64,000 nucleotides of DNA from Oasisia sp. SBJ-2009 (lineage: Eukaryota > Annelida > Polychaeta > Sabellida > Siboglinidae), in NCBI GenBank assembly GCA_964017155.1, contig OZ024862.1:498501-562500 (forward strand), read 5' to 3'. Within the stretch, counting starts at the first letter, position 1. Each line of letters starts with the position of its first letter. Under the pieces are notes generated by a model. That model ran no database searches. It was not told the DNA's origin and saw only the letters and a list, made by a program, of their open reading frames with translations. Positions 1-10,181 of this stretch are shown here, in pieces. The translations under genes and the position numbers were made by a program.

Positions 1-1064
1 ATAGTGACCGCTGCGCTTCCGACTGGCACAAATCGCGCTGTCTTTTCGACCTCAAAAGTTTGCCAAGACGCGCTGTTTATAAAACATAAATACGCGCAAG
101 ATGATTATAATTGAATGAATTAATTTAATCAAGTATCAAATGTTGGCAAAAATACTGATATAATAGCAACATTGAGGTGGGTCCGACTTGTACATAAGTG
201 CCAAATAGTGAAATAATAAAAACAAATTGAGAGTATACGTGCTTTTATGAGAGAGTGCGCGTGAAGGTACGCGCCCGCAAGTGTAGGCATTTATGTACAA
301 GTCGGGCCCACCTCAATGTTGGTATTATAACTGTATCTTTGCCAACATTTGATACTTGATTTTGTTAATTCTATCAATTATAATCATCTTGCGCATATTA
401 ATGTTTTATATACAGCGCGTCTTAGCAGACTTGTGAGGTCGAAAAGACAGCGTGGTCGGCATAAACAAACTGTTTATCGCTCATTTCATATGCACAGCGC
501 AGTAACATGCACCGCTGCGCTTGCGACTGGCACAAATCGCGCTGTCTTTTCGACCTCAAAAGTTTGCCAAGACGCGCTGTTTATAAAACATAGATACGCG
601 CAAGATGATTATAATTGAATGAATTAATTTAATCAAGTATCAAATGTTGGCAAAAATACTGATATAATAGCAACATTGAGGTGGGTCCGACTTGTACTTA
701 AGTGCCAAATAGTGAAATAGTGACCGCTGCGCTTGCGACTGGCACAAATCGCGCTGTCTTTTCGACCTCAAAAGTTTGCCAAGACGCGCTGTTTATAAAA
801 CATAAATACGCGCAAGATGATTATAATTGAATGAATTAATTTAATCAAGTATCAAATGTTGGCAAAAATACTGATATAATAGCAACATTGAGGTGGGTCC
901 GACTTGTACATAAGTGCCAAATAGTGAAATACTAAAAACAAATTGAGAGTATACGTGCTTTTATGAGAGAGTGCGCGTGAAGGTACGCGCCCGCAAGTGT
1001 AGGCATTTATGTACAAGTCGGGCCCACCTCAATGTTGGTATTATAACTGTATCTTTGCCAACAT
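1..1064 (+). repeat. Mixed units at the left edge: short, A (349), short (720)
   Basis: The window opens at the junction of a short unit (1-215, cttccgactgg form). Its left arm is followed by a loop and by the right arm leading into the A unit anchored at 349, then a second short unit at 720. The first loop reads gtgaaataataaaaac, a variant also seen near 21175. The array clearly continues to the left of the window. Confidence 0.9.
720..931 (+). repeat. Short unit (212-213 bp deletion derivative), family s1; list of all 44 copies
   Basis: The short unit runs from gtgaccgctgcg through a complete left arm to gtgaaata. Compared with a full unit it joins the start of the loop (aaatactga, here aaatagtga) directly to ccgctgcgc in the spacer, removing about 290 bp including the whole right arm. 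Copies start at 4, 720, 3952, 5171, 6391, 7610, 8830, 15593, 16812, 17527, 19751, 20970, 22189, 24414, 25633, 26852, 28072, 30302, 31521, 32741, 33456, 35178, 36398, 37113, 38835, 40558, 41273, 42995, 43711, 45434, 46149, 47872, 49091, 49806, 51529, 52244, 53967, 55186, 57412, 59639, 60858, 62077, 62792 and 63507. All share one junction. A subset reads cttccgactgg instead of cttgcgactgg: 4, 17527, 19751, 20970, 33456, 37113, 41273, 59639 and 63507. Confidence 0.93.
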
Positions 1065-1255
1065 TTGATACTTGATTTTGTTAATTCTATCAATTATATT
1101 CATCTTGCGCATATTTATGTCTTATATACAGCGCGTCTTAGCAGACTTGTGAGGTCGATAAGACAGCGTGGTCGGCATAAACAAACTGTTTATCGCTCAT
1201 TTCATATGCACAGCGGAGTAACATGCACCGCTGCGCTTGCGACTGGCACAAATCG

Positions 1256-1422
1256 CGCTGTCTTTTCGACCTCAAAAGTTTGCCAAGACGCGCTGTTTAT
1301 AAAACATAAATACGCGCAAGATGATAATAATTGAATGAATTAATTTAATCAAGTATCAAATATTGGCAAAAATACTGATATAATAGCAACATTGAGGTGG
1401 GTCCGACTTGCACATAAGTGCC
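1256..1422 (+). repeat. Left arm of the unit's long inverted repeat (reference copy)
   Basis: Compared by hand with the reverse complement of 1505-1671, these 167 nt align without any gap, with 20 mismatches (about 88% identity). Perfect runs include gcgcaagatga, aatcaagtatcaaat and caacattgaggtggg. The arm begins at cgctgtct and ends at ataagtgcc. It recurs in every full unit, and a further copy forms the bulk of each short unit, so left arms outnumber right arms by 44 in this window. Outside the arm start the match with the opposite side stops at once, so the palindrome has a defined edge. Confidence 0.92.
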
Positions 1423-1504
1423 AAATAGTGAAATACTGAAAACAATTGAGAGTATACGTGCTTTTATGAGAGAGTGCGCGTGAAGGTACGCGCCCGCAAG
1501 TGTA
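1423..1504 (+). repeat. Loop of the palindromic unit, with a small internal hairpin
   Basis: This 82-nt segment separates the two arms and does not pair with itself overall. It contains a 6-bp GC-rich hairpin: gcgcgt at 1476-1481 and acgcgc at 1488-1493, with a 6-nt loop. The stem bases are the same in nearly all units even where the hairpin loop varies (gaaggt or taaggt). One exception is near 20019, where acgcac replaces acgcgc. The loop has two length forms, with gaaaacaattg giving 503-bp units and aaaaacaaattg or gaaaacaaattg giving 504-bp units. The short units lack nearly all of this loop. Confidence 0.85.
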
Positions 1505-1671
1505 GGCATTTATGTACAAGTCGGGCCCACCTCAATGTTGGTATTATAACTGTATCTTTGCCAACATTTGATACTTGATTTTGTTAATTCTATCAATTAT
1601 ATTCATCTTGCGCATATTTATGTTTTATATACAGCGCGTCTTAGCAGACTTTTGAGGTCGAAGAGACAGCG
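1505..1671 (+). repeat. Right arm of the unit's long inverted repeat (reference copy)
   Basis: This is the 167-nt partner of the left arm at 1256-1422. It starts at ggcatttatgtac and ends at gacagcg. Most diagnostic differences between unit types lie in this arm. Two right-arm variants change pairing with the left arm. The form ttggcacttatg (A, E and some others) removes mismatches present in the taggcatttatg form. The form cttttgaggtcgaaaag (E, F, G) is an exact complement of cttttcgacctcaaaag in the left arm, while A and B carry a mismatch there. The arm is absent from short units. Confidence 0.92.
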
Positions 1672-1758
1672 TGGTCGGCATAAACAAACTGTTTATCGCC
1701 CATTTCATATGCACAGCCCAGTAACATGCACCGCTGCGCTTGCGACTGGCACAAATCG
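1672..1758 (+). repeat. Inter-palindrome spacer of the unit
   Basis: These 87 nt join one palindrome to the next and complete the 503-bp period (167+82+167+87). They hold a 6-bp stem, ataaac at 1680-1685 with gtttat at 1691-1696 around a 5-nt loop. In A, B and G units (example 496-521) there is also a 7-bp stem, agcgcag with ctgcgct around 12 nt. In C, D, E and F units the first half reads agcccag, which breaks that stem. The end of the spacer, from ccgctgcgc onward, is kept in short units. Confidence 0.85.
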
Positions 1759-3580
1759 CGCTGTCTTTTCGACCTCAAAAGTTTGCCAAGACGCGCTGTT
1801 TATAAAACATAAATACGCGCAAGATGATTATAATTGAATGAATTAATTTAATCAAGTATCAAATGTTGGCAAAAATACAGATATAATAGCAACATTGAGG
1901 TGGGTCCGACTTGCACATAAGTGCCAAATAGTGAAATACTGAAAACAATTGAGAGTATACGTGCTTTTAGGAGAGAGTGCGCGTGAAGGTACGCGCCCGC
2001 AAGTGTAGGCATTTATGTACAAGTCGGGCCCACCTCAATGTTGGTATTATAACTGTATCTTTGCCAACATTTGATACTTGATTTTGTTAATTCTATCAAT
2101 TATATTCATCTTGCGTATATTTATGTTTTATATACAGCGCGTCTTAGCAGACTTTTGAGGTCGAAAAGACAGCGTGGTCGGCATACACAAACTGTTTATC
2201 GCGCATTTCATATGCACAGCCCAGTAACATGCACCGCTGCGCTTGCGACTGGCACAAATCGCGCGGTCTTTTCGACCTCAAAAGTTTGCCAAGACGCGCT
2301 GTTTATAAAACATAAATACGCGCAAGATGATAATAATTGAATGAATTAATTTAATCAAGTATCAAATATTGGCAAAAATACTGATATAATAGCAACATTG
2401 AGGTGGGTCCGACTTGCACATAAGTGCCAAATAGTGAAATACTGAAAACAATTGAGAGTATACGTGCTTTTATGAGAGAGTGCGCGTGAAGGTACGCGCC
2501 CGCAAGTGTAGGCATTTATGTACAAGTCGGGCCCACCTCAATGTTGGTATTATAACTGTATCTTTGCCAACATTTGATACTTGATTTTGTTAATTCTATC
2601 AATTATATTCATCTTGCGCATATTTATGTTTTATATACAGCGCGTCTTAGCAGACTTTTGAGGTCGAAGAGACAGCGTGGTCGGCATAAACAAACTGTTT
2701 ATCGCCCATTTCATATGCACAGCCCAGTAACATGCACCGCTGCGCTTGCGACTGGCACAAATCGCGCTGTCTTTTCGACCTCAAAAGTTTGCCAAGACGC
2801 GCTGTTTATAAAACATAAATACGCGCAAGATGATTATAATTGAATGAATTAATTTAATCAAGTATCAAATGTTGGCAAAAATACAGATATAATAGCAACA
2901 TTGAGGTGGGTCCGACTTGCACATAAGTGCCAAATAGTGAAATACTGAAAACAATTGAGAGTATACGTGCTTTTAGGAGAGAGTGCGCGTGAAGGTACGC
3001 GCCCGCAAGTGTAGGCATTTATGTACAAGTCGGGCCCACCTCAATGTTGGTATTATAACTGTATCTTTGCCAACATTTGATACTTGATTTTGTTAATTCT
3101 ATCAATTATATTCATCTTGCGTATATTTATGTTTTATATACAGCGCGTCTTAGCAGACTTTTGAGGTCGAAAAGACAGCGTGGTCGGCATACACAAACTG
3201 TTTATCGCGCATTTCATATGCACAGCCCAGTAACATGCACCGCTGCGCTTGCGACTGGCACAAATCGCGCGGTCTGTTCGACCTCAAAAGTTTGCCAAGA
3301 CGCGCTGTTTATAAAACATAAATACGCGCAATATGATTATAATTGAATAAATTAATTTAATCAAGTATCAAATGTTGGCAAACAAAAGTGATATAATAGC
3401 AACATTGAGGTGGGTCCGACTTGCACATAAGTGCCAAATAGTGAAATACTGAAAACAATTGAGAGTATACGTGCTTTTATGAGAGAGTGCGCGTGAAGGT
3501 ACGCGCCCGCAAGTGTTGGCACTTATGTACAAGTCGGGCCCACCTCAATTTTGGTATTATAACTGTATCTTTGCCAACAT

Positions 3581-5516
3581 TTGATACTTGATTTTGTTAA
3601 TTCAATCAATTATAATCATCTTGCGCATATTAATGTTTTATATACAGCGCGTCTTAGCAGACTTGTGTGGTCGAAAAGACAGCGTGGTCGGCATAAACAA
3701 ACTGTTTATCGCTCATTTCATATGCACAACGCAGTAACATGCACCGCTGCGCTTGCGACTGGCACAAATCGCGCTGTCTTTTCGACCTCAAAAGTTTGCC
3801 AAGACGCGCTGTTTATAAAACGTAAATACGCGCAAGATGATAATAATTGAATGAATTAATTTAATCAAGTATCAAATGTTGGCAAAAATACTGATATAAT
3901 AGCAACATTGAGGTGGGTCCGACTTGTACATAAGTGCCAAATAGTGAAATAGTGACCGCTGCGCTTGCGACTGGCACAAATCGCGCGGTCTTTTCGACCT
4001 CAAAAGTTTGCCAAGACGCGCTGTTTATGAAACATAAATACGCGCAATATCATTATAATTGAATAAATTAATTTAATCAAGTATCAAATGTTGGCAAACA
4101 AAAGTGATATAATAGCAACATTGAGGTGGGTCCGACTTGCACATAAGTGCCAAATAGTGAAATACTGAAAACAATTGAGATTATACGTGCTTTTATGAGA
4201 GAGTGCGCGTGAAGGTACGCGCCCGCAAGTGTTGGCATTTATGTACAAGTCGGGCGTACCTCAATTTTGGTATTATAACTGTATCTTTGCCAACATTTGA
4301 TACTTGATTTTGTTAATTCTATCAATTATACTCATCTTGCGCATATTTATGTTTTATATACAGCGCGTCTTAGCAGACTTTTGAGGTCGAAAAGACAGCG
4401 TGGTCGGCAAAAACAAACTGTTTATCGCCCATTTCATATGCACAGCCCAGTAACATGCACCGCTGCGCTTGCGACTGGCACAAATAGCGCTGTCTTTTCG
4501 ACCTCAAAAGTTTGCCAAGACGCGCTGTTTATAAAACATAAATACGCGCAAGATGATTATAATTGAATTAATTAATTTAATCAAGTATCAAATGTTGGCA
4601 AAAATACAGATATAATAGCAACATTGAGGTGGGTCCGACTTGCACATAAGTGCCAAATAGTGAAATACTGAAAACAATTGAGAGTATACGTGCTTTTATG
4701 AGAGAGTGCGCGTTAAGGTACGCGCCCGCAAGTGTAGGCATTTATGTACAAGTCGGGCCCACCTCAATGTTGGTATTATAACTGTATCTTTGCCAACATT
4801 TGATACTTGATTTTGTTAATTCTATCAATTATATTCATCTTGCGCATGTTTATGTTTTATATACAGCGCGTCTTAGCAGACTTTTGAGGTCGAAAAGACA
4901 GCGTGGTCGGCATAAACAAACTGTTTATCGCCCATTTTATATGCACAGCCCAGTAACATGCACCGCTGCGCTTGCGACTGGCACAAATCGCGCTGTCTTT
5001 TCGACCTCAAAAGTTTGCCAAGACGCGCTGTTTATAAAACGTAAATACGCGCAAGATGATAATAATTGAATGAATTAATTTAATCAAGTATCAAATGTTG
5101 GCAAAAATAGTGATATAATAGCAACATTGAGGTGGGTCCGACTTGTACATAAGTGCCAAATAGTGAAATAGTGACCGCTGCGCTTGCGACTGGCACAAAT
5201 CGCGCGGTCTTTTCGACCTCAAAAGTTTGCCAAGACGCGCTGTTTATGAAACATAAATACGCGCAATATCATTATAATTGAATAAATTAATTTAATCAAG
5301 TATCAAATGTTGGCAAACAAAAGTGATATAATAGCAACATTGAGGTGGGTCCGACTTGCACATAAGTGCCAAATAGTGAAATACTAAAAACAAATTGAGA
5401 GTATACGTGCTTTTATGAGAGAGTGCGCGTGAAGGTACGCGCCCGCAAGTGTAGGCATTTATGTACAAGTCGGGCCCACCTCAATGTTGGTATTATAACT
5501 GTATCTTTGCCAACAT
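3581..5516 (+). repeat. Mixed block: A variant, short s2, E, F, short s2
   Basis: Anchors: 3581 (A with cttgtgtggtcg and cacaacgc), 4297 E, 4800 F. Short units start at 3952 and 5171. The E unit at 4297 has gagattatacg in its loop and caaatagcgc in its left arm, variants found again only in the related E units at 24759 and 30647 (caaatagcgc also at 17872). The unusual A variant at 3581 is matched only by the first half of the unit at 9678. Confidence 0.85.
3952..4164 (+). repeat. Short unit, family s2 (213 bp)
   Basis: This sub-family has the same deletion junction as s1. It is marked by gcgcggtc, ctgtttatgaaac, caatatcattat and ggcaaacaaaagtg, the last adding one base. Members start at 3952, 5171, 7610, 15593, 24414, 25633, 26852, 30302 and 31521. 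Some markers also occur in the D unit at 3077 (gcgcggtc, gcaatatgatt, ggcaaacaaaagtg). This suggests that short and full units have exchanged sequence since the deletion. Confidence 0.88.
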
Positions 5517-8500
5517 TTGATACTTGATTTTGTTAATTCTATCAATTATATTCATCTTGCGCATATTTATGTCTTATATACAGCGCGTCTTAGCAGACTT
5601 GTGAGGTCGATAAGACAGCGTGGTCGGCATAAACAAACTGTTTATCGCTCATTTCATATGCACAGCGCAGTAACATGCACCGCTGCGCTTGCGACTGGCA
5701 CAAATCGCGCTGTCTTTTCGACCTCAAAAGTTTGCCAAGACGCGCTGTTTATAAAACATAAATACGCGCAAGATGATTATAATTGAATGAATTAATTTAA
5801 TCAAGTATCAAATGTTGGCAAAAATACTGATATAATAGCAACATTGAGGTGGGTCCGACTTGTACTTAAGTGCCAAATAGTGAAATACTGAAAACAATTG
5901 AGAGTATACGTGCTTTTATGAGAGAGTGCGCGTGAAGGTACGCGCCCGCAAGTGTTGGCACTTATGTACAAGTCGGGCCCACCTCAATTTTGGTATTATA
6001 ACTGTATCTTTTCCAACATTTGATACTTGATTTTGTTAATTCAATCAATTATAATCATCTTGCGCATATTAATGTTTTATATACAGCGCGTCTTAGCAGA
6101 CTTGTGAGGTCGAAAAGACAGCGTGGTCGGCATAAACAAACTGTTTATCGCTCATTTCATATGCACAGCGCAGTAACATGCACCGCTGCGCTTGCGACTG
6201 GCACAAATCGCGCTGTCTTTTCGACCTCAAAAGTTTGCCAAGACGCGCTGTTTATAAAACATAAATACGCGCAAGATGATTATAATTGAATGAATTAATT
6301 TAATCAAGTATCAAATGTTGGCAAAAATACTGATATAATAGCAACATTGAGGTGGGTCCGACTTGTACACAAGTGCCAAATAGTGAAATAGTGACCGCTG
6401 CGCTTGCGACTGGCACAAATCGCGCTGTCTTTTCGACCTCAAAAGTTTGCCAAGACGCGCTGTTTATAAAACATAAATACGCGCAAGATGATTATAATTG
6501 AATTAATTAATTTAATCAAGTATCAAATGTTGGCAAAAATACTGATATAATAGCAACATTGAGGTGGGTCCGACTTGTACATCAGTGCCAAATAGTGAAA
6601 TACTAAAAACAAATTGAGAGTATACGTGCTTTTATGAGAGAGTGCGCGTGAAGGTACGCGCCCGCAAGTGTAGGCATTTATGTACAAGTCGGGCCCACCT
6701 CAATGTTGGTATTATAACTGTATCTTTGCCAACATTTGATACTTGATTTTGTTAATTCTATCAATTATATTCATCTTGCGCATATTTATGTCTTATATAC
6801 AGCGCGTCTTAGCAGACTTGTGAGGTCGATAAGACAGCGTGGTCGGCATAAACAAACTGTTTATCGCTCATTTCATATGCACAGCGCAGTAACATGCACC
6901 GCTGCGCTTGCGACTGGCACAAATCGCGCTGTCTTTTCGACCTCAAAAGTTTGCCAAGACGCGCTGTTTATAAAACATAAATACGCGCAAGATGATAATA
7001 ATTGAATGAATTAATTTAATCAAGTATCAAATATTGGCAAAAATACTGATATAATAGCAACATTGAGGTGGGTCCGACTTGCACATAAGTGCCAAATAGT
7101 GAAATACTGAAAACAATTGAGAGTATACGTGCTTTTATGAGAGAGTGCGCGTGAAGGTACGCGCCCGCAAGTGTTGGCATTTATGTACAAGTCGGGCCCA
7201 CCTCAATGTTGGTATTATAACTGTATCTTTGCCAACATTTGATACTTGATTTTGTTAATTCTATCAATTATATTCATCTTGCGCATGTTTATGTTTTATA
7301 TACAGCGCGTCTTAGCAGACTTTTGAGGTCGAAAAGACAGCGTGGTCGGCATAAACAAACTGTTTATCGCCCATTTTATATGCACAGCCCAGTAACATGC
7401 ACCGCTGCGCTTGCGACTGGCACAAATCGCGCTGTCTTTTCGACCTCAAAAGTTTGCCAAGACGCGCTGTTTATAAAACGTAAATACGCGCAAGATGATA
7501 ATAATTGAATGAATTAATTTAATCAAGTATCAAATGTTGGCAAAAATAGTGATATAATAGCAACATTGAGGTGGGTCCGACTTGTACATAAGTGCCAAAT
7601 AGTGAAATAGTGACCGCTGCGCTTGCGACTGGCACAAATCGCGCGGTCTTTTCGACCTCAAAAGTTTGCCAAGACGCGCTGTTTATGAAACATAAATACG
7701 CGCAATATCATTATAATTGAATAAATTAATTTAATCAAGTATCAAATGTTGGCAAACAAAAGTGATATAATAGCAACATTGAGGTGGGTCCGACTTGCAC
7801 ATAAGTGCCAAATAGTGAAATACTAAAAACAAATTGAGAGTATACGTGCTTTTATGAGAGAGTGCGCGTGAAGGTACGCGCCCGCAAGTGTAGGCATTTA
7901 TGTACAAGTCGGGCCCACCTCAATGTTGGTATTATAACTGTATCTTTGCCAACATTTGATACTTGATTTTGTTAATTCTATCAATTATATTCATCTTGCG
8001 CATATTTATGTCTTATATACAGCGCGTCTTAGCAGACTTGTGAGGTCGATAAGACAGCGTGGTCGGCATAAACAAACTGTTTATCGCTCATTTCATATGC
8101 ACAGCGCAGTAACATGCACCGCTGCGCTTGCGACTGGCACAAATCGCGCTGTCTTTTCGACCTCAAAAGTTTGCCAAGACGCGCTGTTTATAAAACATAA
8201 ATACGCGCAAGATGATTATAATTGAATGAATTAATTTAATCAAGTATCAAATGTTGGCAAAAATACTGATATAATAGCAACATTGAGGTGGGTCCGACTT
8301 GTACTTAAGTGCCAAATAGTGAAATACTGAAAACAATTGAGAGTATACGTGCTTTTATGAGAGAGTGCGCGTGAAGGTACGCGCCCGCAAGTGTTGGCAC
8401 TTATGTACAAGTCGGGCCCACCTCAATTTTGGTATTATAACTGTATCTTTTCCAACATTTGATACTTGATTTTGTTAATTCAATCAATTATAATCATCTT

Positions 8501-9677
8501 GCGCATATTAATGTTTTATATACAGCGCGTCTTAGCAGACTTGTGAGGTCGAAAAGACAGCGTGGTCGGCATAAACAAACTGTTTATCGCTCATTTCATA
8601 TGCACAGCGCAGTAACATGCACCGCTGCGCTTGCGACTGGCACAAATCGCGCTGTCTTTTCGACCTCAAAAGTTTGCCAAGACGCGCTGTTTATAAAACA
8701 TAAATACGCGCAAGATGATTATAATTGAATGAATTAATTTAATCAAGTATCAAATGTTGGCAAAAATACTGATATAATAGCAACATTGAGGTGGGTCCGA
8801 CTTGTACACAAGTGCCAAATAGTGAAATAGTGACCGCTGCGCTTGCGACTGGCACAAATCGCGCTGTCTTTTCGACCTCAAAAGTTTGCCAAGACGCGCT
8901 GTTTATAAAACATAAATACGCGCAAGATGATTATAATTGAATTAATTAATTTAATCAAGTATCAAATGTTGGCAAAAATACTGATATAATAGCAACATTG
9001 AGGTGGGTCCGACTTGTACATCAGTGCCAAATAGTGAAATACTAAAAACAAATTGAGAGTATACGTGCTTTTATGAGAGAGTGCGCGTGAAGGTACGCGC
9101 CCGCAAGTGTAGGCATTTATGTACAAGTCGGGCCCACCTCAATGTTGGTATTATAACTGTATCTTTGCCAACATTTGATACTTGATTTTGTTAATTCTAT
9201 CAATTATATTCATCTTGCGCATATTTATGTCTTATATACAGCGCGTCTTAGCAGACTTGTGAGGTCGATAAGACAGCGTGGTCGGCATAAACAAACTGTT
9301 TATCGCTCATTTCATATGCACAGCGCAGTAACATGCACCGCTGCGCTTGCGACTGGCACAAATCGCGCTGTCTTTTCGACCTCAAAAGTTTGCCAAGACG
9401 CGCTGTTTATAAAACATAAATACGCGCAAGATGATAGTAATTGAATGAATTAATTTAATCAAGTATCAAATATTGGCAAAAATACTGATATAATAGCAAC
9501 ATTGAGGTGGGTCCGACTTGCACATAAGTGCCAAATAGTGAAATACTGAAAACAATTGAGAGTATACGTGCTTTTATGAGAGAGTGCGCGTGAAGGTACG
9601 CGCCCGCAAGTGTTGGCACTTATGTACAAGTCGGGCCCACCTCAATTTTGGTATTATAACTGTATCTTTGCCAACAT
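5517..9677 (+). repeat. 2439-bp higher-order repeat: B, A, short, B, F, short
   Basis: Anchors 5517 B, 6020 A, 6736 B and 7239 F recur at 7956 B, 8459 A and 9175 B, each shifted by 2439 bp. Short units start at 6391, 7610 and 8830, plus the 5171 copy just before the block. The copies share private variants: cttgtacttaag before the A unit, atcttttccaac at the A right arm, tacacaagtgcc before one short unit and tacatcagtgcc after it. The second copy is incomplete: where F would be expected at 9678 there is a hybrid unit leading into the G block. Confidence 0.88.
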
Positions 9678-10181
9678 TTGATACTTGATTTTGTTAATTC
9701 AATCAATTATAATCATCTTGCGCATATTAATGTTTTATATACAGCGCGTCTTAGCAGACTTGTGTGGTCGAAAAGACAGCGTGGTCGGCATAAACAAACT
9801 GTTTATCGCTCATTTCATATGCACAACGCAGTAACATGCACCGCTGCGCTTGCGACTGGCACAAATCGCGCTGTCTTTTCGACCTCAACAGTTTGCCAAG
9901 ACGCGCTGTTTATAAAACATAAATACGCGCAAGATGATTATAATTGAATGAATTTATTTAATCAAGTATCAAATGGTGGCAAAAATACTGATATAATAGC
10001 AACATTGAGGTGGGTCCGACTTGTACATCAGTGTCAAATAGTGAAATACTGAAAACAAATTGAGAGTATACGTGCTTTTATGAGAGAGTGCGCGTGAAGG
10101 TACGCGCCCGCAAGTGTAGGCATTTATGTACCAGTCGGGCCCACCTCAATTTTGGTATTATAACTGTATCTTTGCCAACAT
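9678..10181 (+). repeat. Hybrid unit at the left boundary of the G block
   Basis: The first half matches the A variant at 3581 (cttgtgtggtcg, cacaacgc, acatgcacc). The second half matches the tail of a G3 unit such as 11190: gacctcaacag, aatttatttaatc, aaatggtggc, acatcagtgtc and gtaccagtc. The switch lies between about 9838 and 9889, in register, with no bases gained or lost at the join. This is how an exchange between aligned homologous units would look. Confidence 0.85.

Larger units (their letters stand above)
1065..3580 (+). repeat. B unit plus two copies of a C-D dimer (1006-bp HOR)
   Basis: Anchors: 1065 B, 1568 C, 2071 D, 2574 C, 3077 D. The C-D pair at 1568-2573 repeats at 2574-3580 with shared private features: gaagagacag in C, gcgtatattt and catacacaaac in D, and gcttttaggagag in the loop before each D. 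The second D differs, with cggtctgttcg, gcgcaatatg and ggcaaacaaaagtg, which makes that interval one base longer. The B, C, D, C order reappears at 22534-24758 and 28417-30646, so these stretches are related blocks. Confidence 0.85.

Noticed and set aside
349..618. 89-codon open frame recurring in most units, as a gene family
   Set aside because: It starts at TTG, has no recognisable domain, lies across the palindrome arms, and is interrupted by several independent stops and one frameshift in units that amplified normally. Amino-acid changes follow the nucleotide variants with no visible constraint.
1256..1671. Autonomous DNA transposon or a named MITE family
   Set aside because: The palindrome resembles a foldback element, but I see no transposase, no terminal motif I can assign to a known superfamily and no target-site duplication around the arms. 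Kept only as a possible origin.
1655..1675. RNA polymerase III box B-like sequence around gaggtcgaaaagac, or tRNA/SINE origin
   Set aside because: Only a loose match to the box B consensus, no convincing box A at a sensible distance, and no tRNA fold or poly-A tail.
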